A stretch of DNA of 64,000 nucleotides from DAOUBP01 sp964474695 (GCA_964474695.1 CAYYTK010000023.1:1-64000); one strand, 5' to 3'. Positions 8,557 to 18,149 are shown, numbered from the stretch's first letter. Numbers and translations are program-made. Notes: a model not told the origin generated them from the sequence alone.

Positions 8557-8997
8557 ATGGAAGAAGAGTATTACGCAATGCCTTCCTTCGTCACCCTGGC
8601 GGTGGCGGATCTGCAGGCATCGACCGAATGGTATCAGCGGGTGCTCGGCTTCCGGCTCGTGTTTGCTATGCCCGGCCCCGGCGGCAGCCCCATCCTGGCG
8701 CATCTGCGCTTCAACAAGTATGCGGACCTGCTGCTGGTCTCGGCTTACGAGCCGGTTCCGTCGCCGAAAGGCGCCGGGGTTCAGATCAGTTACGCGTCGA
8801 CCGACCGCACCGTCGATGAGCTGGCCTCGGCTGTTCGGGCGGCCGGTGCGACATGCGAGGGACCGATCACGCAACCGTGGAATGCCCGTGAGCTGTACGT
8901 CACCGACCCGGATGGCTACCGGCTCGCATTTGTGCAGCAGGCCGTGGCCGGTTTGGAGTTCGATCAGATCATCAAGCAGGTGGCGGGCGATAACTGA
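8557..8997 (+). CDS. VOC-superfamily (glyoxalase/bleomycin-resistance fold) protein
   Basis: This 146-residue protein has the single-domain VOC pattern: FVTLAVADLQASTEWYQRVL at the N-terminus and ELYVTDPDGYRLAFVQQ near the C-terminus. The fold covers metal-dependent lyases, dioxygenases and drug-binding proteins. A clear AGGAGAGG precedes the ATG. It follows the TipAS-type regulator by 12 bases, so sequestration or modification of an inducing compound is plausible. The substrate is unknown. Confidence 0.85.
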   Translation: MEEEYYAMPSFVTLAVADLQASTEWYQRVLGFRLVFAMPGPGGSPILAHLRFNKYADLLLVSAYEPVPSPKGAGVQISYASTDRTVDELASAVRAAGATCEGPITQPWNARELYVTDPDGYRLAFVQQAVAGLEFDQIIKQVAGDN

Positions 8998-9011
8998 CCA
9001 AGGAGCAACAT

Positions 9012-9668
9012 GTGACCAAGCGTTTCATCGTCGTTGCCGGCAACATCGGCACAGGCAAGACCTCGGTGACGGAGCGCATCGGCGCGCGGTTGGGCTGGCG
9101 CACGGCCTTCGAGTCCGTCGTTGACAACCCCTACCTGGCGCAGTTCTACGCCGATATGCGGCAATGGGCGTTCCACCTGCAGGTCTTCTTCCTCGGCCAC
9201 CGCGCCCAGCAGCACCTATCCCTGGCGCAGGACCCGGAATCGGCGATCTCGGACCGCAGTATCTACGAGGACGCGCATATCTTCGCGCGCGCGTTGTATC
9301 ACATGGGGAACCTGAGTGAACGCGACTACCGGTCGTACCGCGCGGTGTTCGACTTGGTGGTTGCCAGCCTGCCGAAGCCGGACCTGCTCCTCTACCTGGC
9401 CGCGCCCGTGCCGGTGCTGCTGGAGCGGATCCACGGCCGGGGCCGCAGCATGGAGAGCGGCATCACCGCCGAGTATCTGACGTTGCTGGACTCGTTCTAC
9501 GACGAGTGGCTGAGCACCTTCGACCTGTGCCCGGTGCTGACCATCCGAACGGACGACCTGGACTTTGTGCACAAGCCGAAGCACCTGCAGATCGTGGTGC
9601 AGAGCATCGAGGAGAAGCTGGCGGGCCGAGAAGACATCGTGTTCCCGGCCGATTCCAACGGTGCTTGA
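9012..9668 (+). CDS. Deoxynucleoside kinase
   Basis: The 218-residue protein is a deoxynucleoside kinase of the dNK/dGK family, which phosphorylates deoxynucleosides for salvage. Visible features are the P-loop GNIGTGKT (residues 10-17), the SDRSIYED segment with the family's DRS motif, and a LID-like RIHGRGRSME. The start is the GTG at 9012 after AAGGAG; the ATG overlapping it is followed at once by a stop. It lies 14 bases after the VOC gene on the same strand. Base preference among deoxynucleosides cannot be assigned. Confidence 0.88.
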   Translation: MTKRFIVVAGNIGTGKTSVTERIGARLGWRTAFESVVDNPYLAQFYADMRQWAFHLQVFFLGHRAQQHLSLAQDPESAISDRSIYEDAHIFARALYHMGNLSERDYRSYRAVFDLVVASLPKPDLLLYLAAPVPVLLERIHGRGRSMESGITAEYLTLLDSFYDEWLSTFDLCPVLTIRTDDLDFVHKPKHLQIVVQSIEEKLAGREDIVFPADSNGA

Positions 9669-9723
9669 TGCCTTATGGGCTAATCAGATAAACTTCGTAT
9701 TCTGGAATCGAGGCTTTAGCCGG

Positions 9724-10545
<822 letters not shown>

Positions 10546-10567
10546 ATGCCTGCCTCATATGAAAACT

Positions 10568-10621
10568 AAGCGGAGCACCCTGAGCGGAGCACCGCAGTGC
10601 GTAGTCGAAGGGTGCGAAGCG
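10568..10621. repeat. CCTGAGCGGAGC...GTCGAAGGGTGCG repeat
   Basis: A short copy of the dispersed palindromic family also seen at 4483-4713, 40571-40713 and 42155-42245. It lies between the phosphatase and the nitroreductase genes. Confidence 0.75.
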
Positions 10622-10640
10622 GTCTCCCTCTAATGGCCAC

Positions 10641-11156
10641 TCACCACCGCTCGTACCGCACCAGGTCGGCCAGCGGCTTGCGCTCCTTCACCCGCGGCGG
10701 GTCGGCCGGATATCCGAGCGGGGTGAACAACACCGGCTCGACCCCCTCAGGCAGCCCCAGGCTTTCCCGCGCCGCGGCCGGGTTGAAGGCCGCGATCCAG
10801 CATGTGCCCAGCCCCAGCTCGGTCGCGGCCAGCACCATGTGATCCATCACGATGGTCGCGTCCACATCCGCGTGGCTCTTGCCGTCGTACCGCGTGCGCT
10901 GCCACGCCTCCGCCCCCACCGTGCAGACGCACAAGATCAGCGGCGCCTGCACGAACCAATCGCGGTGATAGATGCGGCCCAGCTCGGCCTCGCGGCCCCG
11001 CGTGTGGATCACGATGATGCGGAACGGCTGCTTGTTCGCTGCGGTCGGCGCCAGCCGGCCGGCCTCCAGCACCTGGGCCAGCAGTTCGTCCGGCACGGGG
11101 TCCGGCTTGTAGCCGCGCACGCTGTAGCGTTGGCGGATCAGTTCTTGAAATTCCAT
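10641..11156 (-). CDS. Nitroreductase-family protein
   Basis: This 171-residue protein has the FMN-dependent nitroreductase layout: an N-terminal RQRYSVRGYKPDPVP, then APTAANKQPFRIIVI, and a C-terminal LGYPADPPRVKERKPL. Such enzymes use NAD(P)H and FMN to reduce nitro-compounds, quinones or flavins. It is shorter than most family members (about 200 residues), mainly in the central region. It is a single gene between two repeat tracts. Confidence 0.88.
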   Translation of the reverse strand: MEFQELIRQRYSVRGYKPDPVPDELLAQVLEAGRLAPTAANKQPFRIIVIHTRGREAELGRIYHRDWFVQAPLILCVCTVGAEAWQRTRYDGKSHADVDATIVMDHMVLAATELGLGTCWIAAFNPAAARESLGLPEGVEPVLFTPLGYPADPPRVKERKPLADLVRYERW

Positions 11157-11209
11157 AGCGATTCCTTTCAGGTCGAGAGATAGAACAACGAATCAACGGG
11201 ACTTATCGA

Positions 11210-11377
11210 ATCGAACGCCGCTTCGCTGATTCGCCGATTCGCCGCTTCGCCGCTTCGCCGCTTCGCTGATTCGCTGATTCGCTGATTCGCCGCTACGCCG
11301 CTACGCCGCTACGCTGATTCGCTGATTCGCCGCTTCGCCGCTTCGCTGATTCGCCGATTCGCCGATTCGCTGATTCA
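11210..11377. repeat. GAATCRGCG array, minus orientation
   Basis: About 18 tandem units of CGCCGATTC, CGCTGATTC and CGCCGCTTC/CGCCGCTAC variants fill the space between the methyltransferase and nitroreductase genes. The methyltransferase stop codon TGA is formed by the first bases of the array. Confidence 0.9.
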
Positions 11378-12082
11378 TTTGACCGCCCCAAAAGCCGCAA
11401 AGCACCCGTTCTTGTGCAGCACCTCGACCGTCGGGAAGCCGACTTCGCGCAGCAGGTCGATCTGGTACAGCAGCGAGCGCGGGGTGTCTTCCTGCTCGAT
11501 ATAGCCGAATACGTGGTCGCGGTACGCCTCGTCCTTCAGGCCGGCCAGGTATGCGCCGTAACGCTGCCACATCAGCGCCTGGACCGCGGGCGCCGAATGT
11601 TCGACCAGGTCGGCGATCCAGAACGAGCCGCCGGGCCGGAGCGCGGTGTAGCACTTGGCGAAGACGGCCTGCCATTCCGCGTCGGTGCGCAGGTGGTGGA
11701 ACACCGCGGCGGCCAGGATGATATCGAAGCGCGCCTCGCCCAGCCGGGCCGCCCGGATATCCGTCTGGATCGTGAAGATATTCGCCCCGGTCACCGCCGC
11801 AACGCGCTGCAGCGCGCGGTCCAGCATCGGGCGGCTGAGGTCGATCAGGGTGACGTTGAGATCGGGCAGCAGCTCCAGCAGCTTGAGGGTGTAGTTGCCC
11901 GCGCCGCAGCCGATGTCGAGGACGTGCAGCGCGGCCGGCGTTGTCGCGGCCGCCGCGCGCACGATGAGATCCATGATCAGCGCCGCATCCACCATGGTCG
12001 ACTGGCCGGTCTCCAGGTCGGAGAAGCGCTCAACGTCGGCATCGAAGCGCCGGCGGATTTCGTCGACGGTGGATTTCTTCAT
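11375..12082 (-). CDS. Class I SAM-dependent methyltransferase
   Basis: The 235-residue protein has motif I VLDIGCGAGNYT at residues 54-65, an acidic residue in LIDLSRPML after strand 2, and a motif IV-like DIILAAAVFHHL. This is the standard small-molecule methyltransferase fold. It reads away from the nitroreductase through a repeat array. The TGA stop is supplied by that array. The substrate is unknown; the N-terminal RRRFDADVERFSDLETG resembles methyltransferases that follow a short helical cap. Confidence 0.85.
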   Translation of the reverse strand: MKKSTVDEIRRRFDADVERFSDLETGQSTMVDAALIMDLIVRAAAATTPAALHVLDIGCGAGNYTLKLLELLPDLNVTLIDLSRPMLDRALQRVAAVTGANIFTIQTDIRAARLGEARFDIILAAAVFHHLRTDAEWQAVFAKCYTALRPGGSFWIADLVEHSAPAVQALMWQRYGAYLAGLKDEAYRDHVFGYIEQEDTPRSLLYQIDLLREVGFPTVEVLHKNGCFAAFGAVK

Positions 12083-12115
12083 GCGTCGCCTCCCACCATC
12101 ACGCAGAATAACGAA

Positions 12116-12880
12116 TCAGTTGTGCAACCGGCTCTCGAATATTCCATACTGAAACGCGGCCGACTCTTTCAACTGCGCGAGCAGCTGCGGCACCTGACCG
12201 CTGCTCTCGCAGAAGACGATGAGGCGTTGCACTTTGTCGGGCTTGCTCATTCCGCCTGCGAACTGCTCGTACACCGGCCTGAAATAGTCGTAGCAGAAGT
12301 TCGTCAGCTCCCCGTCGGTGAACGCGGCCATCAGCAGCTCGCGCAGGGCGGCCGTGTTCCACTCGGCCTTGCTGGGCGGCGGGCCTTCGGTGGCCGGTGG
12401 AGGTGGGGCCTCCTGCGGCGCGGCCCCTGGCGCAGGCGCAGCAGCGGGGTCCGCAGCCGGTGCGGCCAGCGCCGCGAGCAGGCGCTGCCACACATAGGCC
12501 GCCTCTTCCTCATCGGTGAGATCAACGTAATTCAGAATCCCGATGCGCTGCGGCAGCGCCACCTTTTCGGCGATCAGCGGGATCAGCCGGGACTTCTGGT
12601 TGATCGGGTCGAGCGTCTGCAGCATGAGGTTCTCGAACTCGGCCCACGCGCTGGTCAGGTAGGACGCGGTCAGCACCAGCAGGGTGTGACGGCTGGTCAC
12701 CACTGCCCGCTCCATCTCCTTGATGATCGGCGCGCCGATGCGGAAATCGCGAGTGTCGATGCAGACTTTCAGGCCCGCGCCTTCCAGCCGCGGCAGCAGC
12801 TCACGGCGCACCCAGGCCTTGTCGCGGTGGCTGTACGAGATGAAGACGTCGTAGGCGAATTCCGGTGGCGTTGCAGGCAT
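12116..12880 (-). CDS. TIR-domain protein with C-terminal effector-associated domain
   Basis: The 254-residue protein starts with a TIR domain (residues about 8-125): YDVFISYSHRD, then SAWAEFE, which supplies the candidate NAD-cleaving glutamate. A Pro/Ala linker follows at about 130-172. The last 75 residues (LRELLMAAFTDGEL, FCYDYFRPVYEQF, KVQRLIVFCESSGQVPQLL) resemble the small helical effector-associated or death-like adaptor domains of bacterial conflict systems. In that scheme the adaptor recruits the TIR effector to a partner carrying the same domain; no such partner is in this window. It lies 25 bases after the 99-residue gene and is probably co-transcribed with it. TIR assignment is firm; the adaptor subtype is not. 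Confidence 0.88.
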   Translation of the reverse strand: MPATPPEFAYDVFISYSHRDKAWVRRELLPRLEGAGLKVCIDTRDFRIGAPIIKEMERAVVTSRHTLLVLTASYLTSAWAEFENLMLQTLDPINQKSRLIPLIAEKVALPQRIGILNYVDLTDEEEAAYVWQRLLAALAAPAADPAAAPAPGAAPQEAPPPPATEGPPPSKAEWNTAALRELLMAAFTDGELTNFCYDYFRPVYEQFAGGMSKPDKVQRLIVFCESSGQVPQLLAQLKESAAFQYGIFESRLHN

Positions 12881-12905
12881 CTGTCACCTCAATAGTCACG
12901 CGCGT

Positions 12906-13205
12906 TCACACTGTGACCCCTGAAAGAATCAGCAGCTTGTGCTCCCAAAGATCCAGTCCGCGCTTGGCCGCGTACCAGTCAAAGTAGACCGCGTCGTCTC
13001 CCAGCGCGCCCGCCTCGAATTTCTCCATGAATTCATCGGATAGCATGCCTAGTTGCTTTTCGAATGCCTTGCAGGTGCGCTCGAAATGGGCGCGCCGCAC
13101 TTTGGCCAGCTCGGTTTCACGGCGTAGCGCGTCGCCTACTACACTTCTTGCATCTTTTAATTCAATCTTTCGAGAGAAATGAGCTTTCAACGCTAATGCA
13201 GCCAT
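12906..13205 (-). CDS. 99-aa helical protein, antitoxin-like
   Basis: The start is the ATG at 13205: AGGAG lies eight bases upstream, and the longer open frame to 13265 runs through the promoter. The 99-residue product is charged and mostly helical, with a heptad-rich middle (ETELAKVRRAHFERTCKAFE) and a C-terminal FDWYAAKRGLDLW. It resembles small antitoxin-like proteins that I recall beside putative toxins; that is a recollection, not a search. No toxin gene is adjacent. The downstream neighbour in the same unit is the TIR protein, so it may control or tether that effector. Confidence 0.78.
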   Translation of the reverse strand: MAALALKAHFSRKIELKDARSVVGDALRRETELAKVRRAHFERTCKAFEKQLGMLSDEFMEKFEAGALGDDAVYFDWYAAKRGLDLWEHKLLILSGVTV

Positions 13206-13236
13206 TTTGCCTACTCCTACATGGTTTTGCAGAGAT

Positions 13237-13265
13237 ATAATACCATAAACCGCAGCGCCCGGCAA
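13237..13265 (-). promoter_or_regulatory. Promoter for the small-protein/TIR unit
   Basis: Read on the minus strand, TTGCCG (13265-13260) and TATTAT (13242-13237) are 17 bp apart, about 32 bases before the ATG at 13205. Confidence 0.6.
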
Positions 13266-13308
13266 TGGACAGAAACCGCCCGACCGGTTAAGATATCAAT
13301 TCATGGTT

Positions 13309-13338
13309 GGGTAGGGGCAGGTCTTGCACTTGCCCCTA
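13309..13338. repeat. GTAGGGGCA / TGCCCCTAC hairpin
   Basis: A perfect 9-bp inverted repeat with a 12-base loop lies just upstream of the aldo/keto reductase gene. It resembles dispersed GGGGC-rich hairpins; one of similar style lies at 54181-54205. Confidence 0.7.
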
Positions 13339-13363
13339 CAAGAGATTCTGGAGGGGAGGTCAC

Positions 13364-14365
13364 ATGGAATACCGCGTTCTTGGCCGCACGGGCGTGCAGG
13401 TGTCGCGCCTCTGTTTCGGCACGATGTCGTTCGGCGGCGATGCCGACGAGGCAACCTCCGCCGCGATGTTCAACCGCTGTCGCGATGCGGGCATCAACTT
13501 CTTCGACTGCGCCAACGTCTATGCCGGCGGCCGCTCCGAGGAGATCCTGGGCCGGCTGATCGCCGGGAGCCGCGACGACCTGGTGATCACGTCCAAGGTG
13601 CATTTCCCGGTGGGGCCGGATGTGAACCAGCGCGGCCTCTCGCGGCGGCACATCATGCTTCAGGCCGAGGCCAGCCTGCGCCGGCTGGGCACCGACCGGC
13701 TGGACCTCTACTTCGTCCACAGCTTCGATGCGCTGACGCCCATCGATGAGACGCTGCGGGCGCTCGATGACCTGGTCGCCGCGGGCAAGATCCTCTATCC
13801 CGCGGTGAGCAACTGGGCTGCCTGGCAGATCGCCAAAGCGCTGGGCCTCTCCGCGCTGCACGGGATGGCCCGCTTCCAGTGCATCCAGCCGATGTACAAC
13901 CTCGTCAAGCGCCAGGCCGAGGTCGAGATCCTGCCCCTGGCCGCGTCCGAAGGGCTGGGAGTGATCTCGTACAGCCCGTTGGGCGGCGGGCTGTTGAGCG
14001 GCAAGTACGGCGTGGGCTTCCGGCCCGACGGCGGGCGCCTGCAGGAGAATCCGATCTACACGCGGCGCTACGGCGAGGCGGCCTACTACGAGGTCGTGGA
14101 TCGCTTCGTCGCGTATGCCCAGGTGCGCGGCATCCACCCCGCGGCGCTGGCGGTCGCCTGGGTGATGGCGCACCCCGCGATCACCGCACCGATCATCGGC
14201 GCGCGCAATCTCGAGCAGCTTGAGGCGTCGCTGGCCGCGCTCGAGGTCGCCATGACCCCCGCGTGGCGCGCGGAAATCTCGGCGCTGTCGCCCGAACCGC
14301 CGCCGGCCACCGATCGCAGCGAGGAGAAAACCGGCCTCACGTACTCGGGAACGCAGCCGAAATAA
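13364..14365 (+). CDS. Aldo/keto reductase
   Basis: The 333-residue NADPH-dependent oxidoreductase has the full catalytic tetrad: Asp48 and Tyr53 in FDCANVY, Lys78 in ITSKVHF and His119 in LYFVHSF. The C-terminal IIGARNLEQLEASL is the cofactor-binding signature. The start is the ATG at 13364 with GGAGGT just upstream; the open frame before it covers the hairpin repeat. It is divergent from the small-protein/TIR unit and followed by a hairpin. The carbonyl substrate is unknown. Confidence 0.93.
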   Translation: MEYRVLGRTGVQVSRLCFGTMSFGGDADEATSAAMFNRCRDAGINFFDCANVYAGGRSEEILGRLIAGSRDDLVITSKVHFPVGPDVNQRGLSRRHIMLQAEASLRRLGTDRLDLYFVHSFDALTPIDETLRALDDLVAAGKILYPAVSNWAAWQIAKALGLSALHGMARFQCIQPMYNLVKRQAEVEILPLAASEGLGVISYSPLGGGLLSGKYGVGFRPDGGRLQENPIYTRRYGEAAYYEVVDRFVAYAQVRGIHPAALAVAWVMAHPAITAPIIGARNLEQLEASLAALEVAMTPAWRAEISALSPEPPPATDRSEEKTGLTYSGTQPK

Positions 14366-14389
14366 GCGAGAGGCTCCGGCTTGAGCGAG

Positions 14390-14415
14390 ATGCCCGCGGC
14401 GAAACCCGCGGGCAT
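14390..14415 (+). terminator. Hairpin after the aldo/keto reductase gene
   Basis: ATGCCCGCGG pairs with CCGCGGGCAT around a 6-base loop, 24 bases after the stop. The following T-run is weak (TTCT), so it may be a Rho-assisted or inefficient terminator. Confidence 0.55.
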
Positions 14416-14549
14416 TCTGCTGCGTAGAGGATTGAGATGGGCCGGTTCGTCTGTCAGTCACGTGTCGGCAATAATTCGGGCAGACCCGCCCGCCTGTGGT
14501 ATACTACCTGTGATGGGCGCGAGAGGCGCACCTTTCCAGGAGCGGCGCA

Positions 14550-16517
14550 ATGAAACAAAAGTGGCTCTCCATAATCGTGCTGGCGTTGATCCTGCTGCTT
14601 TCGTTCGGCAGCCTGGCCGGCGCACAATCGAAAACACTCTACTGGCAGCGCTACGACGTTGACATTACCGTGTTGCTGAACAGCGACCTGCGCGTGGTGG
14701 AGACGCAGGAGCTGGTGTTTACCAACGGTTCGTTCAGTTTCGGCGTGCGCTCGATTGCACTCAACCGGCTGGATGATGTCTTCGATGTTGCCGTGAGTGA
14801 GCCTGATGGGACGCAGTACCAATACTCGGATCTGGACGCGCCCTACACGTTCCGCACCTACCAGGAGGGCGGCAATCTCAACGTGCGCTACAACTTCCCG
14901 CCCAGCAGCGACAGCCGGCGCACCATCATCATCAGCTACACCGTATCCGGCGCGCTGCGTTTCTATCCGGAGAACGGCGTGGATCAGCTCGATTGGAAGG
15001 CGATCCCCTCGGGCAACCCCTTCCCGACTCAGACCTCGACGATCACGCTGCATGTGCCCGAGCCGGCCACCTTCACCAACTACGGCCTGTACGGCGCGGA
15101 GGGCGAGGCGGCCTTTGTGGAGGGCCAGCGCGACGCCTCCATTGTGGTTGCCGGGCGCATCGAGGCGGGCCAGGAAGTGGAAGTGGTGGCTGAGTGGCAG
15201 CACGGCATCGTGACGGGCCAACCCGCGGCGTGGCAGCAGCAGTTGGACGCGGAGGCCGCAGCGCGGGCGCAGAAGGAAGCGTTCCAGCAGAAGTGGGGGT
15301 CGACCCTCACCCTGGGATTCGGCGCGTTGGGCGGCCTGTTGGCCATCGGCGGGCCGGTATTGCTGTACCTGTGGTGGCATCGCAAGGGCCGCGACCATCC
15401 CGTGGGCCTGATTGCCGACTACCTGCCGGAGCCGCCCTCCGACCTGCCCGCAGGCATGGTGGGCACGCTGATCGACGAGCGCGCCGATTTGCAGGATATC
15501 CTGGCCTCGATCGTCGACCTGGCCCGCCGCGGCTACATCGAGATCGAGGAAAAACGCGAGGCGGGCTTCATGGGCATCGGCAGCAGCTCCGACTTCGTCT
15601 ACCGGAAGAAGAAGGGGCCCGAGGGGCTGCGCACCTTTGAGCAGATGCTGATGAAGAAGATGTTCGGCTCGTCGCGCACGGAAGTGGAGCTCTCGGACCT
15701 CAAGAATAAGTTCTTCGCCGAGCTACCGGCGCTGCGCAAGGAGCTGTACACCGCCGTGGTGCAGGAGGGCTTCTTCAAAGAAAGCCCCGACACCACGCGC
15801 AGCCGCTACGGCTGCCTGGGCGTGGTGGCTTTGCTTGTGGCCACCGGCTTGCTGTTCACGCTTGTGGCGGCGCTGGCGCAATACACCAATGCCGTCTTCT
15901 GTGTGCCGCTGGGCACCGGAGTGATCGCCATCGGCATCATCATCATGGCCCGCCACATGCCGCAGCGCACCGAGTCGGGATCTGAGGCGTACGCGCGCTG
16001 GAACGCCTTCAAGCGCTACCTGGCGAATCTGGAGAAATACACCAAGGTTGAAGAGGCGGCTGCCGGCTTCGATCGCTACCTGCCGTATGCGATCGCGTTC
16101 GGGCTGGAAGACAGCTTCCTTAAGAGGTTCCAGTCGGTGGAGGCGCCCGCCCCCACCTGGTGGATCCCGTATGACACCGGGCGGCCGTACTACGACCGCC
16201 GGCGCGATACAGGCGCCGGGCCGGCCACCAGCCCGATCGGCCGTACGCCGGGCCATGCGGCGCCGGTGGAAGGGGGCAGCTCGCGGCCGTCGCTGGAGGG
16301 CATGTCGCGCGGCCTGGGCAGCTCGCTGTCCGGCATGAGTGCGGGCCTGGGCTCCATGCTGTCGCAGACCGCGCGGACCCTGACCAGCACCCCTGCGCCG
16401 AGCAGCGGGGGCGGCGGTTTTTCGAGCGGCGGCCGTGGCTTCGGCGGCGGCGGGTTTTCGGGCGGCGGCGGCTTCAGCGGCGGCGGCAGCGGCGGCGGCG
16501 GCAGCAGTTTCGGATAA
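14550..16517 (+). CDS. DUF2207 domain secreted/membrane protein
   Basis: This 655-residue protein has a signal peptide (WLSIIVLALILLLSFGSLAG), an extracellular beta-rich DUF2207 region at about residues 28-215, a membrane segment near 250-272, two more near 415-465, and a cytosolic part between them. The tail is almost pure Gly/Ser/Phe (GGGGFSGGGGFSGGG). DUF2207 proteins are large membrane-anchored proteins of unknown function, and the Gly-rich end is typical. A possible TATACT -10 element sits at 14500-14505. It opens a cluster of six same-strand membrane-associated genes. Confidence 0.88.
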   Translation: MKQKWLSIIVLALILLLSFGSLAGAQSKTLYWQRYDVDITVLLNSDLRVVETQELVFTNGSFSFGVRSIALNRLDDVFDVAVSEPDGTQYQYSDLDAPYTFRTYQEGGNLNVRYNFPPSSDSRRTIIISYTVSGALRFYPENGVDQLDWKAIPSGNPFPTQTSTITLHVPEPATFTNYGLYGAEGEAAFVEGQRDASIVVAGRIEAGQEVEVVAEWQHGIVTGQPAAWQQQLDAEAAARAQKEAFQQKWGSTLTLGFGALGGLLAIGGPVLLYLWWHRKGRDHPVGLIADYLPEPPSDLPAGMVGTLIDERADLQDILASIVDLARRGYIEIEEKREAGFMGIGSSSDFVYRKKKGPEGLRTFEQMLMKKMFGSSRTEVELSDLKNKFFAELPALRKELYTAVVQEGFFKESPDTTRSRYGCLGVVALLVATGLLFTLVAALAQYTNAVFCVPLGTGVIAIGIIIMARHMPQRTESGSEAYARWNAFKRYLANLEKYTKVEEAAAGFDRYLPYAIAFGLEDSFLKRFQSVEAPAPTWWIPYDTGRPYYDRRRDTGAGPATSPIGRTPGHAAPVEGGSSRPSLEGMSRGLGSSLSGMSAGLGSMLSQTARTLTSTPAPSSGGGGFSSGGRGFGGGGFSGGGGFSGGGSGGGGSSFG

Positions 16518-16540
16518 ATCACACGGATAAGGAGGTTCCC

Positions 16541-17068
16541 ATGCCCGGACAAGGTCGAACCATCGGTATGGTGTTGGTTGTGGTGGCGCTCATCGCCCTG
16601 ATTGTCGTGGCGGCGTTGATGATCGGCCAGGTGTCGCAGGGTGAGACGACCGTCACCGGCGCGATCCTGGGAGTGTTGATTGCGCTGGTGGTTTTCGTGT
16701 TGCCGCTCGGCGGCGGCGGGTTCTATCTGCTCAACAAGGGCAAGCAGGAAACCGCCGAGTTCGCCGAGATCGCCAAACAAAAGAAGATCCTGAACATGGT
16801 GCTGGCCCAGGGCAAGGTGACGCTGTCCGAGGTTGCGTTGGAGATCGACACCCCCATGAACAAGGTCGAAGACATGGTGCGCGACCTGGTGGGCAAGAAC
16901 CTCTTCAGCGGGGCGATCAACTGGCAGGATGGCGTGCTCTACTCCAAGCAGGCCAGCGAGATGAAGGCCGACCGTAAGTGTCCGAACTGCGGCGGCCAGG
17001 TGGAGTTGGCCGGCAAGGGCGTGATCAAGTGCCCGTTCTGCGGGGCCGAGGTGTTTTTGGCGAGTTAG
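16541..17068 (+). CDS. Membrane protein with helical domain and C-terminal zinc ribbon
   Basis: The 175-residue product has two membrane segments (about residues 9-30 and 38-62). A small helical, winged-helix-like region follows at about 78-130 (KILNMVLAQGKVTLSEVALEI), then a rubredoxin-knuckle zinc ribbon at the C-terminus (CPNCGG and CPFCGAE). It lies 23 bases after the DUF2207 gene and is preceded by AAGGAGG. Similar two-membrane-plus-ribbon proteins are common beside envelope-stress genes, but I cannot name a family. Confidence 0.8.
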   Translation: MPGQGRTIGMVLVVVALIALIVVAALMIGQVSQGETTVTGAILGVLIALVVFVLPLGGGGFYLLNKGKQETAEFAEIAKQKKILNMVLAQGKVTLSEVALEIDTPMNKVEDMVRDLVGKNLFSGAINWQDGVLYSKQASEMKADRKCPNCGGQVELAGKGVIKCPFCGAEVFLAS

Positions 17069-17128
17069 TGAGAGAGTGCGGTAGTGAGATAGTGCGGTAG
17101 TGATTTAGTGCGTTGGTGAGATAGTCAG
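17069..17128. repeat. 9-bp-period array (GTGCGGTAG/GTGAGATAG family)
   Basis: Seven degenerate units begin right at the stop codon of the zinc-ribbon gene, matching the array at 1347-1415. Confidence 0.85.
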
Positions 17129-17151
17129 TTGGGCGTTTGGGAGAGGGAGAA

Positions 17152-17586
17152 ATGAGTACTGCTGTGAAGAGTTATGTGCGGGAAGAGCCGGGGATGCCGT
17201 TCGTCATCCGCGTGCTGTGGTTCTTCCTGATCGGTTGGCATGTGACGCTCTACTGGATCGTCGCAGCCTGGTTGCTGAACCTGACCGTCATCGGCATGCC
17301 CCTGGGGGTGTGGATGCTGAATCGGGCGCCGTTGGTGTTGACGCTGCGCATGCCGCGCGGGGTCAACGTGGCGGAAGCACGCGACGACACGATCGAATGG
17401 CGTTACCGCAGCGCGGCGCAGCGCCCGTTCCTGCTCCGGTTGATCTACTTCCTGTTGATCGGCTGGTGGTTCAGCTTGCTCTGGTCGTTACTGGCCTGGC
17501 TTCTGTGCGTGAGCATCATCGGCCTGCCGTTTGGCGTGTGGATGCTCAACCGCCTGCCGGAAGTAACCACGTTGATGCAGCATTAG
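17152..17586 (+). CDS. YccF-domain membrane protein
   Basis: The 144-residue protein is two tandem YccF units. Each has an IRVLWFFLIGWHVTLYW- or LRLIYFLLIGWWFSLLW-like segment followed by a second segment ending in GMPLGVWMLNR or GLPFGVWMLNR. YccF proteins are inner-membrane proteins of unknown role. The ATG at 17152 is preferred over an in-frame TTG at 17137 because GAGAGGGAG lies just upstream. Confidence 0.87.
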   Translation: MSTAVKSYVREEPGMPFVIRVLWFFLIGWHVTLYWIVAAWLLNLTVIGMPLGVWMLNRAPLVLTLRMPRGVNVAEARDDTIEWRYRSAAQRPFLLRLIYFLLIGWWFSLLWSLLAWLLCVSIIGLPFGVWMLNRLPEVTTLMQH

Positions 17587-17627
17587 GTTTGAAGGTTAGG
17601 GGTTGGACATTAGCAAAGGAGAACCAG

Positions 17628-18149
17628 ATGGATCCAATCGAACAAGCCAAATCCAAGATGGGCAGCCTCGAGGCTGCGTTCGCGAAGCTGCCGGGCATCA
17701 AGGGCTACCGTGAGAAGGAGATGCGCCGCGACGCCGACAAACAGGTGCGCGAGACGCTGGCCCGCCGGCTGGAAAGCCGCCGGCGCAAACTGACCGCTTT
17801 GCAGGGCGACCTGTTGTCGACGGGCGGGATCCTGTGGATGGACGACGTCGAGCGGGTGGTGGGCCGGCTTCAGTTGTTCATCGACCGTGTCAAGACCGCT
17901 TCCTACGGCTACGCGCCGATGTGGGGGTTGAACCGGGTGAAGGAAGCCGACCTGGACCGGCTGATCGCGTTCGATCAGTCGCTCTTTGAGGAAGCGGCCG
18001 GCCTGGATGCGGCCATCAGCGGCCTGGAAAGCGCCGTGAAAGCCAACGAAGGCATCAAGGAAGCGCTCGCGACCGTCGGCGACCTGGTGTCCGGCCTGAA
18101 CGAAACCTTCAGCCGCCGGTCCGAAGTGATCCAGAACCCGACCGAGTGA
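17628..18149 (+). CDS. Coiled-coil hypothetical protein, 173 aa
   Basis: The start is the ATG at 17628 after AAAGGAG; the open frame upstream is only a shadow of the YccF gene. The product is hydrophilic, rich in Arg/Glu/Lys and predicted helical throughout (REKEMRRDADKQVRETLARR), with no membrane segment or catalytic motif. It lies 41 bases after the YccF gene. By context it could be a cytosolic partner of the SPFH protein downstream, in the way PspA-like coiled coils accompany such genes, but no homology is claimed. Confidence 0.75.
   Translation: MDPIEQAKSKMGSLEAAFAKLPGIKGYREKEMRRDADKQVRETLARRLESRRRKLTALQGDLLSTGGILWMDDVERVVGRLQLFIDRVKTASYGYAPMWGLNRVKEADLDRLIAFDQSLFEEAAGLDAAISGLESAVKANEGIKEALATVGDLVSGLNETFSRRSEVIQNPTE

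Noticed and set aside
17217..17627. N-terminal extension of the coiled-coil gene
   Set aside because: It overlaps the YccF gene out of frame; AAAGGAG at the ATG at 17628 decides the start.
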